Shown here: in pieces, positions 14,401-20,925 of the stretch
Layout: every line of letters begins with the position of its first letter
How positions within the stretch are numbered: the stretch's first letter is position 1
Virus record (IMG/VR): IMGVR_UViG_3300045963_000153
Coordinates: 64,001 to 85,679 of that record
Source of the DNA: a virus
Strand: one strand, 5' to 3'
Length of the DNA stretch: 21,679 bases
Position numbers and translations under genes: made by a program
The notes under the pieces: generated by a model
Databases searched by the model: none
Told to the model about the DNA's origin: nothing
What the model saw: the letters and a program-made list of their open reading frames with translations, nothing else

Positions 14401-14475
14401 TGGCTCTCCCGATTCGGATCGAACGAATGACCTACTGGTTAACAGCCAGTTGCTCTACCTCTGAGCTACAGGAGA
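14401..14475 (-). tRNA. tRNA-Asn (anticodon GUU)
   Basis: 75 nt with encoded CCA (14401-14403). Acceptor TCTCCTG/CGGGAGA (one T-G pair), D arm GCTC-AGAGGTA-GAGC with the GG pair, anticodon stem ACTGG/CCAGT with loop CTGTTAA giving GTT, T arm ATTCG-TTCGATC-CGAAT. All canonical features are present. It reads AAC and AAU. It begins six bases after the stop of the polymerase C-terminal gene, so it is probably transcribed with it. Confidence 0.96.
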
Positions 14476-14481
14476 AAACTT

Positions 14482-15171
14482 TTATAATTCTACCAATAAT
14501 TTTTGATTTTTCTTTAAAGCATAATTAGGAAAAATCTCTTTAACTGGAAGAAAAGTTTCAAATCTTTTAGTAATCTTGAAAAGTTTTTCCAAGTACTTAC
14601 TAGGATTATATTGTCCTGAATATCTTTCTGTCAAGCACAAATCTTCATTTGGTAAAATAAAAACATATATTCTATCACCAGACCTATATTCAGATCCTTG
14701 AATAGCATCAATAATCTTTGTTTCATTTGTTCGTTCTGAATTAAAAGTAGTTGGGCTTAACTGGATCTTTTTACTCCACTGTTTAATGTCTTTTATTCCA
14801 TCTCGAACTTCTCTAATGAATTCATTATAAATATTCACCATCTCTGGTATTGGTTCATCTTTATACATTAAAGTATCTACCATTCGATTTAACATAACTT
14901 TTAATGCTGGTTCTAATGAAGCAGATTTAAGACTAGACCCTTTAATTTTAAGTTTACCTTTTTCATCTAACATTGCGTAATTTTTAGCTTTTAAAATCAA
15001 TACTTTAGAAAATACACCATCATTAGCAAATTTAATATGCTCAGGTAATAGACTATTAATTTCATTAATGAGCAATTGTTGTTCTTCTTTATCAAATGGA
15101 GTTTGATCTGGTTTACAGAACATAATGGAATCTGTATCTGCGTTTGTAATTACAAAATTATGTTGATTCAT
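14482..15171 (-). CDS. DNA polymerase family B, C-terminal part (motif C and thumb)
   Basis: A 229-residue protein starting just before motif C: T-N-A-D12-T-D14-S-I-M-F, the YxDTDS equivalent that supplies a catalytic aspartate. It continues with the K-x-Y motif K63-N-Y65 (I-L-K-A-K-N-Y-A-M-L), then I-K-G-S-S and a helical thumb region. It has no exonuclease, motif A or motif B; these are in the gene at 15441-16970. It must combine with that product for activity. The ATG overlaps the end of the zinc-ribbon gene by 14 nt. The split resembles the two-part polB of Methanothermobacter and the split gene 43 of some T4-like Aeromonas phages. Confidence 0.92.
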   Translation of the reverse strand: MNQHNFVITNADTDSIMFCKPDQTPFDKEEQQLLINEINSLLPEHIKFANDGVFSKVLILKAKNYAMLDEKGKLKIKGSSLKSASLEPALKVMLNRMVDTLMYKDEPIPEMVNIYNEFIREVRDGIKDIKQWSKKIQLSPTTFNSERTNETKIIDAIQGSEYRSGDRIYVFILPNEDLCLTERYSGQYNPSKYLEKLFKITKRFETFLPVKEIFPNYALKKNQKLLVEL

Positions 15172-15448
15172 TTAATACCTCTACCAGACCATCTGGAAAT
15201 TTAATTCTAACATGTTTATATTTATGCGGTCCAGTTTTCTTTTTTGGTTTCCATTTTAAATTTTCTTTTCTCTTTGCTGTATTTTGATTAATTTCCCAAT
15301 CGTGGCTTCCAGCATCGTCAAACCATAAACATTCAGCGCAACGTGGGCATCTATAAGTTACACCAATACCTACCCATCCACTAGCATAACCATAGCCATA
15401 ACCAGTTTCTAATTTTGTTACTTTTACATGACCGCAAGTATCAGACAT
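15158..15448 (-). CDS. Zinc-ribbon protein between the polymerase halves
   Basis: A 96-residue protein from ATG 15448, which overlaps the stop of the polymerase N-terminal gene (ATGTCTGA). Possible zinc ligands are C5-G-H7, C34-x2-C37-x2-C40 and H49. A Gly/Tyr stretch (G-Y-G-Y-G-Y-A-S-G-W) separates the first from the rest, and the C-terminal half is basic (K-W-K-P-K-K-K-T). It does not look like polymerase sequence and lacks HNH, GIY-YIG or LAGLIDADG motifs, so it is not an evident homing endonuclease. It may be a passenger, or a clamp or DNA contact helping to join the two halves. Function unknown. Confidence 0.72.
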   Translation of the reverse strand: MSDTCGHVKVTKLETGYGYGYASGWVGIGVTYRCPRCAECLWFDDAGSHDWEINQNTAKRKENLKWKPKKKTGPHKYKHVRIKFPDGLVEVLNEST

Positions 15449-16970
15449 TGACTTCTTCCTCAAATTCTGTAACTTCCATAAAATCACTTAACTTTTTTTG
15501 TGCTGCCCAATTAATAGTAAATTCAAGAATCTCTCTACCTTTAGCGGTAATAAATTCAGCACAAGGCATACTATTGAATAGCAAGCCAGAAGCCCCCATA
15601 AAGCCATAAAAGCTGTTTAGAATACCTTTAGCTGTTGTATCCATCTCTTTCCAATAGTTATCTCCAGTTTCTGCTGCAAGCTTTTTATACTCTAACCGCT
15701 TCTCTCTAAAAATCTTGACCATTTGAAGTAGATATGCTTTTGGATCTTTGTCGCTATCATATACTTCATATTGAATCATAATAGATGGATATAGTGCTGC
15801 CAAATCGATCTTAAAACAATTTTTATAAAGCCCCGGAACACCAAACGAAATTGCTCCTTGAAACTTCTGTGCTTCATCTGCCTTTGGTAACGAGTGACCA
15901 TCTTGTAAATATGCTCTTACCATCATTCCATTAATTTTACTACCACTTGCGGATAGAAGAATTTCTGTAAATGGTTTTGGCATCATTGGAGCCATATTAA
16001 AATATAGTGGCCCCATATAATCCCAAATTTTTACTGCATCTTCAGCATCTTCAACTGCATATTGTTTAATTTTAGCCCACTCTGTAGGATTTTTATAATG
16101 ATCCCTAATTGATCCGGCATCATAATATTGTCTGCCTTCTTTTTCAAACCCAAGCTGTTTGATCATCGGTTTCAAAGCATAACTTTCAATGCTTTTAGAA
16201 ACATCAAAACTACTTGCTAGAAAAAATGTATCTACAATTTCTCTACCATATATAGTTACACCTTTATATAAAAGTTCTCTGGTTCCATCTAAACGAAATT
16301 TAGAATCATAATTATTAAATTGTATTGTAGAATTATCTCTCCCCATTTTAAGTTCAGTTTCCAATGTATCACATCTGTTTTGCAAATATGGAAAGTCGAA
16401 AGTTAAAATATTATGACCAACAATTAAAGATGGATTACATTTTCTAACGTATTTACAAAAATCAATAATCATATCTTTTTCAGAATTATAATTATCATAT
16501 GCAAATAATTTATTTACTTGTGAGTTTTTATCTCTAAATGTTGTTGAAATTAATAAAATTTTGGCATCTTTATCTAAACCATCTAATCCTGTAGTTTCTA
16601 AATCGAAAGATAATAAACTAATCTCTTTAAATGTTAAATCTCGGAAAAAAGTAATTCCATCTTTTAGCATGAATGCTTCTTCATTATTATAACAAGAATA
16701 GATATCATTATTTCTGTTTATAGCACGAAATCTTTGCCAATCAGCCTTTTCTTTAAATTGATAACCATATTTATAATAAAGATTCCCACTCATACGAGCA
16801 GCATTCTTACTTAATTTATTATGAGATAAAACCCAATACCGATTGTCTCTAATTTCAGAATTGATATTACCATCTATATCTTGTATAAAGATTTCAGCAG
16901 TACCATCTTTAACTTCAAGACCAACAACTCGCCTTAAATTTGATTTACCATAGATAAGTGAATCATTCAT
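15441..16970 (-). CDS. DNA polymerase family B, N-terminal part (exonuclease, palm A, fingers)
   Basis: 509 residues from ATG 16970, which overlaps the upstream stop (ATGA) and has GGGAG eight bases before it. The proofreading exonuclease is intact: Exo I D123-L-E125-T, Exo II G-H-N187-x4-D192, Exo III Y304-x3-D308. Polymerase motif A is K-I-D389-L-A-A-L-Y394-P-S-I; motif B is K448-G-I-L-N452-S-F-Y-G. The protein ends about 50 residues after motif B, before motif C, which is in the gene at 14482-15171. The catalytic metal site therefore needs both chains. The last about 17 residues (from K-L-S-D-F) are acidic and may be a new tail. Replicative polymerase of the phage. Confidence 0.94.
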   Translation of the reverse strand: MNDSLIYGKSNLRRVVGLEVKDGTAEIFIQDIDGNINSEIRDNRYWVLSHNKLSKNAARMSGNLYYKYGYQFKEKADWQRFRAINRNNDIYSCYNNEEAFMLKDGITFFRDLTFKEISLLSFDLETTGLDGLDKDAKILLISTTFRDKNSQVNKLFAYDNYNSEKDMIIDFCKYVRKCNPSLIVGHNILTFDFPYLQNRCDTLETELKMGRDNSTIQFNNYDSKFRLDGTRELLYKGVTIYGREIVDTFFLASSFDVSKSIESYALKPMIKQLGFEKEGRQYYDAGSIRDHYKNPTEWAKIKQYAVEDAEDAVKIWDYMGPLYFNMAPMMPKPFTEILLSASGSKINGMMVRAYLQDGHSLPKADEAQKFQGAISFGVPGLYKNCFKIDLAALYPSIMIQYEVYDSDKDPKAYLLQMVKIFREKRLEYKKLAAETGDNYWKEMDTTAKGILNSFYGFMGASGLLFNSMPCAEFITAKGREILEFTINWAAQKKLSDFMEVTEFEEEVNV

Positions 16971-17353
16971 GATATTGGCTCCCAACGTAAAATCGTAATT
17001 CTTTTTAATTCTTCGTCTGTAAATACTTCTTCATGATCCATGCAATGGTCTAATGGACCAAATTTTTTAGCACATTCTAAATATGCTTGTCTATAACAAT
17101 AAACTCTCCATTTTCCAATTAATTTACCAAAAACTGGAGTAAGAAAATAATAATCAATAAATCTACACCATTTTGGAAGTCTATAATAATAATGCATAGG
17201 ATAAAATATATCATTTAAAGAAAAATCATAAGTTAAATGAGCATACCACCTAGTATCACCCCATTTTTCTTTAATTTGACCAATAATCATTCCACGTTTA
17301 GCCCATTTATAAAAAATATTTAATGCTGCACCTATATTATGATTAGGTTTCAT
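16967..17353 (-). CDS. Uncharacterised aromatic-rich phage protein
   Basis: 128 residues from ATG 17353 (GGGAA upstream); an earlier in-frame ATG at 17386 lacks a ribosome binding site and would lengthen the overlap with the previous gene. It contains Q-I-K-E-K-W-G-D-T-R-W-Y, resembling an I-K-E-K-(F/W)-G-x-x-R-x-Y motif I recall from small uncharacterised phage proteins. The middle is rich in Tyr, Phe and Trp (Y-P-M-H-Y-Y-Y-R-L-P-K-W). Cysteines at C-R-F, Y-C-Y and L-E-C could bind metal. No function can be given. It is coupled (ATGA) to the polymerase gene. Confidence 0.65.
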   Translation of the reverse strand: MKPNHNIGAALNIFYKWAKRGMIIGQIKEKWGDTRWYAHLTYDFSLNDIFYPMHYYYRLPKWCRFIDYYFLTPVFGKLIGKWRVYCYRQAYLECAKKFGPLDHCMDHEEVFTDEELKRITILRWEPIS

Positions 17354-17567
17354 TTTCTGATTCCCAAGTAAAAAAGTAAACTGCATTATTTACAACTTTT
17401 CTATCATCATTATCATGATGACAATAATTCTGTTCATTGATTGGAGGATACATTCCTATACTTTCTAAAGTTTTTAGAATAGAATCTGCTAATTCGTATG
17501 CTTCTACTGAATTTGGGTTTGTGGGTAATTTACCAACAATTAAATCTAAAGCTTCCGATCTTTTCAT
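17343..17567 (-). CDS. Small acidic helical protein, unknown function
   Basis: 74 residues; GGGAG five bases before ATG, and the ATG overlaps the upstream stop (ATGA). Mainly helical (A-Y-E-L-A-D-S-I-L-K-T-L-E-S-I), with a His/Asp-rich segment (Y-C-H-H-D-N-D-D). No family is recognised. It is part of the tightly overlapped run of small genes between primase-helicase and polymerase. Confidence 0.65.
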   Translation of the reverse strand: MKRSEALDLIVGKLPTNPNSVEAYELADSILKTLESIGMYPPINEQNYCHHDNDDRKVVNNAVYFFTWESENET

Positions 17568-17755
17568 TTTTGCTCCCTTTCTAAAACTAATTCTCTCTTA
17601 TTACAATTTAACATATCTCCATCTTCAAGTAAAACAACAACCATATTATCTGCTAAGATTTGAACAATCGTACCAACTAATAAACCGTCAATCTTTTTTG
17701 TTCTTACCTTTTGATCCAATTTTGTTAGAATTACTACTGTGTCGCCCAATTTCAC
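17564..17755 (-). CDS. Small KOW/SH3-like protein
   Basis: 63 residues if started at GTG 17755, which has AAGGA eight bases upstream. An ATG three codons earlier (17764) directly abuts that AAGGA, leaving no spacing, so the GTG is the better start. The sequence is a compact beta pattern: V-K-L-G-D-T-V-V-I-L, then G-L-L-V-G-T-I-V-Q-I-L, then M-V-V-V-L-L-E-D-G. This resembles KOW/SH3-like barrels seen in nucleic-acid-binding proteins. Function unknown. Its 5' end overlaps the 3' end of the previous gene by 68 nt in another frame. Confidence 0.6.
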   Translation of the reverse strand: MKLGDTVVILTKLDQKVRTKKIDGLLVGTIVQILADNMVVVLLEDGDMLNCNKRELVLEREQK

Positions 17756-17906
17756 GTTGTTCATTCCTTCTATATTTTAACATCTCATGTTCCATTGCAC
17801 AATATCTATTACAATATTCTTTTTTGTGAATAGATTGTTCATACATCTTTCCACAAAACATGCAAGTACCACTAAATAATTTTGTTTTTTTAGTTAAAGG
17901 AGGCAT
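17688..17906 (-). CDS. Small zinc-finger protein
   Basis: 72 residues. Zinc site C15-x2-C18 ... C32-x3-C36 (T-C-M-F-C-G-K, then E-Y-C-N-R-Y-C), the pattern of small treble-clef fingers in phage proteins. The C-terminal about 25 residues are low-complexity and basic (H-S-S-N-S-N-K-I-G-S-K-G-K-N-K-K) and are encoded where the next gene's start overlaps. The ATG overlaps the upstream gene end by 17 nt and has only weak AGAG next to it, so translation probably depends on coupling. Likely nucleic-acid-binding; role unknown. Confidence 0.62.
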   Translation of the reverse strand: MPPLTKKTKLFSGTCMFCGKMYEQSIHKKEYCNRYCAMEHEMLKYRRNEQREIGRHSSNSNKIGSKGKNKKD

Positions 17907-18219
17907 CTCTTTTTGGATTCTTAAGAAGTTCTTTTAGTTTATCTGAATCAGATTTAGGTTCTTCAATTTCTTCATTGTGAATTTCTACATGCACAATAAA
18001 TTCTTTTTTAATAGCTTGATGAACTTCATCTGCGCTATGACCCAAATATAAATAAGTTTCATCTTGCTCTAAAAGATATCCAACTGCAATCATTGGTGTT
18101 TTATTTACTTCCGTCATTTCTACACTTGCAACTGTATTTTCTGTATCTTTATTTAAAACAATAATTACATATTGTCCTGCAAAAATATCAAAAAACATAT
18201 CGCTACTCTTTTTTGCCAC
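17890..18219 (-). CDS. Small protein of unknown function
   Basis: 109 residues from GTG 18219, chosen because GGAG lies eight bases upstream, inside the end of the primase-helicase gene. ATG 18198 (102 residues) is the alternative. The N-terminal 75 residues are beta-rich (Q-Y-V-I-I-V-L-N-K-D, A-V-G-Y-L-L-E, T-Y-L-Y-L-G), followed by a helix and an acidic, then basic tail (E-E-I-E-E-P-K, K-N-P-K-R). The strand pattern might be an Sm-like barrel, but this is weak. No family is recognised. It begins five bases after the primase-helicase stop and is probably co-expressed with it. Confidence 0.6.
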   Translation of the reverse strand: MAKKSSDMFFDIFAGQYVIIVLNKDTENTVASVEMTEVNKTPMIAVGYLLEQDETYLYLGHSADEVHQAIKKEFIVHVEIHNEEIEEPKSDSDKLKELLKNPKRDASFN

Positions 18220-18223
18220 GATG

Positions 18224-20140
18224 CTATCTCCATTGGTTGTCTGTTTGTTCACTATCTCGTTCTTCTCTAATTCCTTGTAATTCTTGTCTATCTTCATCAG
18301 TAAGAGTAGAAAACGTACCAGATAATCCATGCCAACCAAAATCAAGAGAAAATAATTTACCCATACGATTCTTTAAACAAGAAACTGTAGCAAATTTATC
18401 CATTTCTGGATTTCTTGGATTATATCCCGGTCGGTTCATTCCAAGCATAGCACTAACAGATTGAGCAATTGCTCCAGATCCTTTAGCACTATTATAAGAT
18501 TTAACTTCATCACTTGGAGAACCTAATAGCTTATTAGGTTGAAATAAACTGAATACACAAATATCCATACTTTGAGCAATCTCACGCATTTTTTGAGCAA
18601 CATGAGCACTTGATTGAGTAGGATCTGAATAATCAGTAATAACCAATTCGTTATAATCCATAACCATAAATTTTACTTTCTGGCCTGTGGTATCTTCTGC
18701 CTCTTTAATAGTATCAATAATGTCTGGAACATTTTGTCCAGTCTTAAAACAGAAATTAACGTTCTTATATTCTTGGCTAATTTTTTCTTTAACAATATCA
18801 CGGAAGTTTTTTTCATGTTTAAATTTATGAAACATGACTTCGGGTGTAATGTTAAAATGTTTTTGAACTAACTTTTGATAAACAATAGGTGCATACATAT
18901 CATACGAAAAGAATACACTACTATTGTTTTGATTACTCATGTTGTTTAGAATTTGTAATGATAGAGAAGTTTTACCAACTCCGGGACTAGCAACAAGACC
19001 AGAACTCATACCGACAGTTAAACGTAAATTATCATCTAGCTCTGGAATACCAGTTTTAATTGTCAAATTATCAATGTTGGTAGCATAGTTTTCAAAACTA
19101 TCAAATGCTGTGCTAACACTTGTAATATTTGCGTCAGTCAGATTATTCCAACGAATCTTATGCTTTTCACAAAACTTAGCAAGCCAAGGATTATTCTTTG
19201 GAGAATATGATCCACCCTCCCAACGATCAGAGTAAATTGAACCATGAATAATATCTTTCCAAAGTTCTTCTTTATCGAACTCTGAGCTTCCTGTACGCCC
19301 AGCCTGAGCCTTTAAACTCTTTTTACATAGGTAATATGTGGCTTCCTTATCAAACCCCATGCTACGGCATTTTGCGGCTAATACCATTAGAGCATTATGA
19401 CGTTCGCCACTTTCATAATGACCTTCAAGAATTGCATAAACATAATCTTGCCATCCTTTAGGTTTCTTTGAAAAATCTAAAGCTGGAGAAATAATTGAAG
19501 ATGCTTCTTTCTTTTTTTCTACAGTAAATAGTGTTTCGGGTAATTTATTAGCAGTGACATCAAAATTATTGTTAACTTTAGTTTTTGCTAAAGCTTTAAT
19601 TTGATCTACAGTCATTTCGTCAATTTCAGCAATATGAAGTGGAATTTTGTATAAACCAGATTTTGGATTTAAAGAATTATCAATTCGTACAATTCTAGCT
19701 GGATCTGAAACGCTTGGATCATAAGTATTTAATCCTTGTGCAATAAGCCCCGTTGCTTTTTTAAATTGTTCTGGATTGATCTTTTTGTTTAATTTGATCG
19801 AAGCGTGGAATCCTTTATTACCAGAGAAAGCACAAATAATATTATCTGGTTCAATTCCATATCCATCAATAAGTCTAGTGCAAAGTTCAATGGTATCTTT
19901 TTTTGCAGCTTCAATATTATCTTTTGAATCAAAATCCCAAACTAATGTATCTGTAAGAACATCAGTAATCCCTGCAATAGATCCGGTTGATTCGACCTTT
20001 TTCTTTTGTTCTTCTGTGTAAGCAAAAATTGATTGGTATGCTTCTTTACCGTCGTTGAGTTTGTTAATTTCTTCTTGAGTTAAAAGTTTTGGCTTATCGT
20101 TTACTTTATTCTTAAAGTTGTAATACATGTTGTTATTCAT
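18224..20140 (-). CDS. Primase-helicase fusion (AEP primase + DnaB-like helicase)
   Basis: 638 residues; AAGGA nine bases before ATG. The N-terminal third is an archaeo-eukaryotic primase: D69-F-D71 metal site, S106-G-N-K-G-F-H112 nucleotide site, and R-I-V-R-I-D154-N-S-L-N-P-K-S-G carrying the third acidic residue. Residues about 225-335 are a helical linker. The C-terminal part is a RecA/DnaB-like ATPase: Walker A S-P-G-V-G-K390-T, Walker B F-M-V-M-D495-Y, then a Gln-containing strand (S-L-F-Q-P-N) and G-S-G-A-I-A-Q. One protein would thus unwind and prime at the fork, as T7 gp4 does, but with an unrelated primase fold. It follows a terminator, so read-through or an unseen promoter is needed. 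Confidence 0.9.
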   Translation of the reverse strand: MNNNMYYNFKNKVNDKPKLLTQEEINKLNDGKEAYQSIFAYTEEQKKKVESTGSIAGITDVLTDTLVWDFDSKDNIEAAKKDTIELCTRLIDGYGIEPDNIICAFSGNKGFHASIKLNKKINPEQFKKATGLIAQGLNTYDPSVSDPARIVRIDNSLNPKSGLYKIPLHIAEIDEMTVDQIKALAKTKVNNNFDVTANKLPETLFTVEKKKEASSIISPALDFSKKPKGWQDYVYAILEGHYESGERHNALMVLAAKCRSMGFDKEATYYLCKKSLKAQAGRTGSSEFDKEELWKDIIHGSIYSDRWEGGSYSPKNNPWLAKFCEKHKIRWNNLTDANITSVSTAFDSFENYATNIDNLTIKTGIPELDDNLRLTVGMSSGLVASPGVGKTSLSLQILNNMSNQNNSSVFFSYDMYAPIVYQKLVQKHFNITPEVMFHKFKHEKNFRDIVKEKISQEYKNVNFCFKTGQNVPDIIDTIKEAEDTTGQKVKFMVMDYNELVITDYSDPTQSSAHVAQKMREIAQSMDICVFSLFQPNKLLGSPSDEVKSYNSAKGSGAIAQSVSAMLGMNRPGYNPRNPEMDKFATVSCLKNRMGKLFSLDFGWHGLSGTFSTLTDEDRQELQGIREERDSEQTDNQWR

Positions 20141-20181
20141 TTAATTTATTCCTTTCATTTAATAAATTAGTTCTTTCTTAT

Positions 20182-20219
20182 AAAAAACCCCCCTACGCCA
20201 GAAAGGTAACGTAGGAGGG
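20182..20219 (-). terminator. Strong rho-independent terminator (leftward)
   Basis: GC-rich 10-bp stem (20188-20197 with 20210-20219: CCCTCCTACG/CGTAGGGGGG in the leftward strand, one G-T pair), 12-base loop, then six T (complement of 20182-20187). It closes the ERF unit and precedes the primase-helicase gene by about 40 bases. The rest of the 113-base gap (20141-20253) holds only the AAGGA ribosome binding site of the next gene; I see no convincing promoter. Confidence 0.92.
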
Positions 20220-20253
20220 AAGGCGAAGTACAAAAGGATAATCTCCCCCGAAA

Positions 20254-20565
20254 TTATACGTCTTGTACTAGAGTGACCGTTGCAATAACAAAGTCTTGCG
20301 ACACAAGATCAATAATCTTGTCTGCCACAGTTTCAGATAATTTACCAGCAGCTTTTAATGATTCAAGTTCTGCTACCTTGTTCTTTTGTGTGGTGAATTG
20401 GAGGTAATCACCAGCATTAAGAACAATACTTTTTCCATCTTTAGGGTTTAAGCTAACACGAATTGATGCCTTAGCTTCTGAAGGATCTTTATCTGGGAAA
20501 CGCTCCTTGAATTGTTTCAAGTTTGGTTTACAATAAAGTCCGATATCTGTATATTTCTTAGCCAT
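20254..20565 (-). CDS. Small protein in the ERF unit, unknown function
   Basis: 103 residues; the ATG overlaps the upstream stop in the junction AATGGCTAA. The first half has beta-like segments (A-S-I-R-V-S-L-N-P, G-K-S-I-V-L-N-A-G-D-Y-L-Q-F), followed by a helix (V-A-E-L-E-S-L-K-A-A-G-K-L) and a last strand (F-V-I-A-T-V-T-L-V). No family recognised. Its place between an annealing protein and primase-helicase makes an ssDNA-binding role worth testing, but no OB-fold signature is clear. It is followed by a strong terminator. Confidence 0.65.
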   Translation of the reverse strand: MAKKYTDIGLYCKPNLKQFKERFPDKDPSEAKASIRVSLNPKDGKSIVLNAGDYLQFTTQKNKVAELESLKAAGKLSETVADKIIDLVSQDFVIATVTLVQDV

Positions 20566-20923
20566 TTTCTGTTTCTTCTTTCTTTGTTTTGTTTAATTCT
20601 TCAATTTGTTCTTGAATTACTTCCTGCATAACGAAGTCTCTCATAATCATCTTAGCATCCATTAAACGCTTTGACAATTGAAAAGCATTTTTTGCATTGA
20701 TACCATTAAAAGATTCATCAATATCTTCTAAAGGATATGCCATTAAAGCTACAGCTAAACGACGAGCATCTTTATTTGATAAACCTTTAGTCAATGCAAC
20801 AAATACAGGATATCCTTCAGTCCATACACGAACAGCAGCATCTTCTGGTGAAAGATTTGCATTTTGTTCTGCAATTTCTGTAACTTCTTCTACAGAAGGA
20901 ATATTATTTAATGTTTCTTCCAT
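20558..20923 (-). CDS. Helical acidic protein in the ERF unit, unknown function
   Basis: 121 residues; starts two bases after the ERF stop with only a weak GGG upstream, so it is probably translated by reinitiation. The predicted structure is all helical: N-terminal acidic helix (V-E-E-V-T-E-I-A-E-Q), central S-N-K-D-A-R-R-L-A-V-A-L-M, and a charged C-terminal helix (I-Q-E-Q-I-E-E-L-N-K-T-K-K-E). No catalytic or metal motif. It may be a partner of the annealing protein; function unknown. Confidence 0.65.
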   Translation of the reverse strand: MEETLNNIPSVEEVTEIAEQNANLSPEDAAVRVWTEGYPVFVALTKGLSNKDARRLAVALMAYPLEDIDESFNGINAKNAFQLSKRLMDAKMIMRDFVMQEVIQEQIEELNKTKKEETENG

Positions 20924-20925
20924 AA

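Noticed and set aside
14322-14475. tRNA genes as an integration attachment site
   Set aside because: They are complete phage tRNAs inside a replication operon; no integrase or duplicated tRNA end is present in the window.
14482-16970. Group I intron or intein interrupting the DNA polymerase
   Set aside because: The intervening DNA is an overlapping free-standing gene with its own ATG; the halves start and stop independently and there are no intein splice-junction residues or room for an intron core.
17893-17903. Plus-strand TTAAAGGAGGC, a near-perfect Shine-Dalgarno, as a sign of a rightward gene
   Set aside because: No rightward reading frame with protein-like composition follows; it is the complement of the M-P-P-L-T codons of the leftward zinc-finger gene.
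18213-20021. Plus-strand open frames opposite the primase-helicase
   Set aside because: Antisense shadows of a gene with complete domain motifs.
20227-20269. AGTACAA/TTGTACT inverted repeat (7 bp, 29-base loop) as an operator
   Set aside because: Half of it lies in the coding end of the upstream gene, the loop is long, and no second copy is seen elsewhere.
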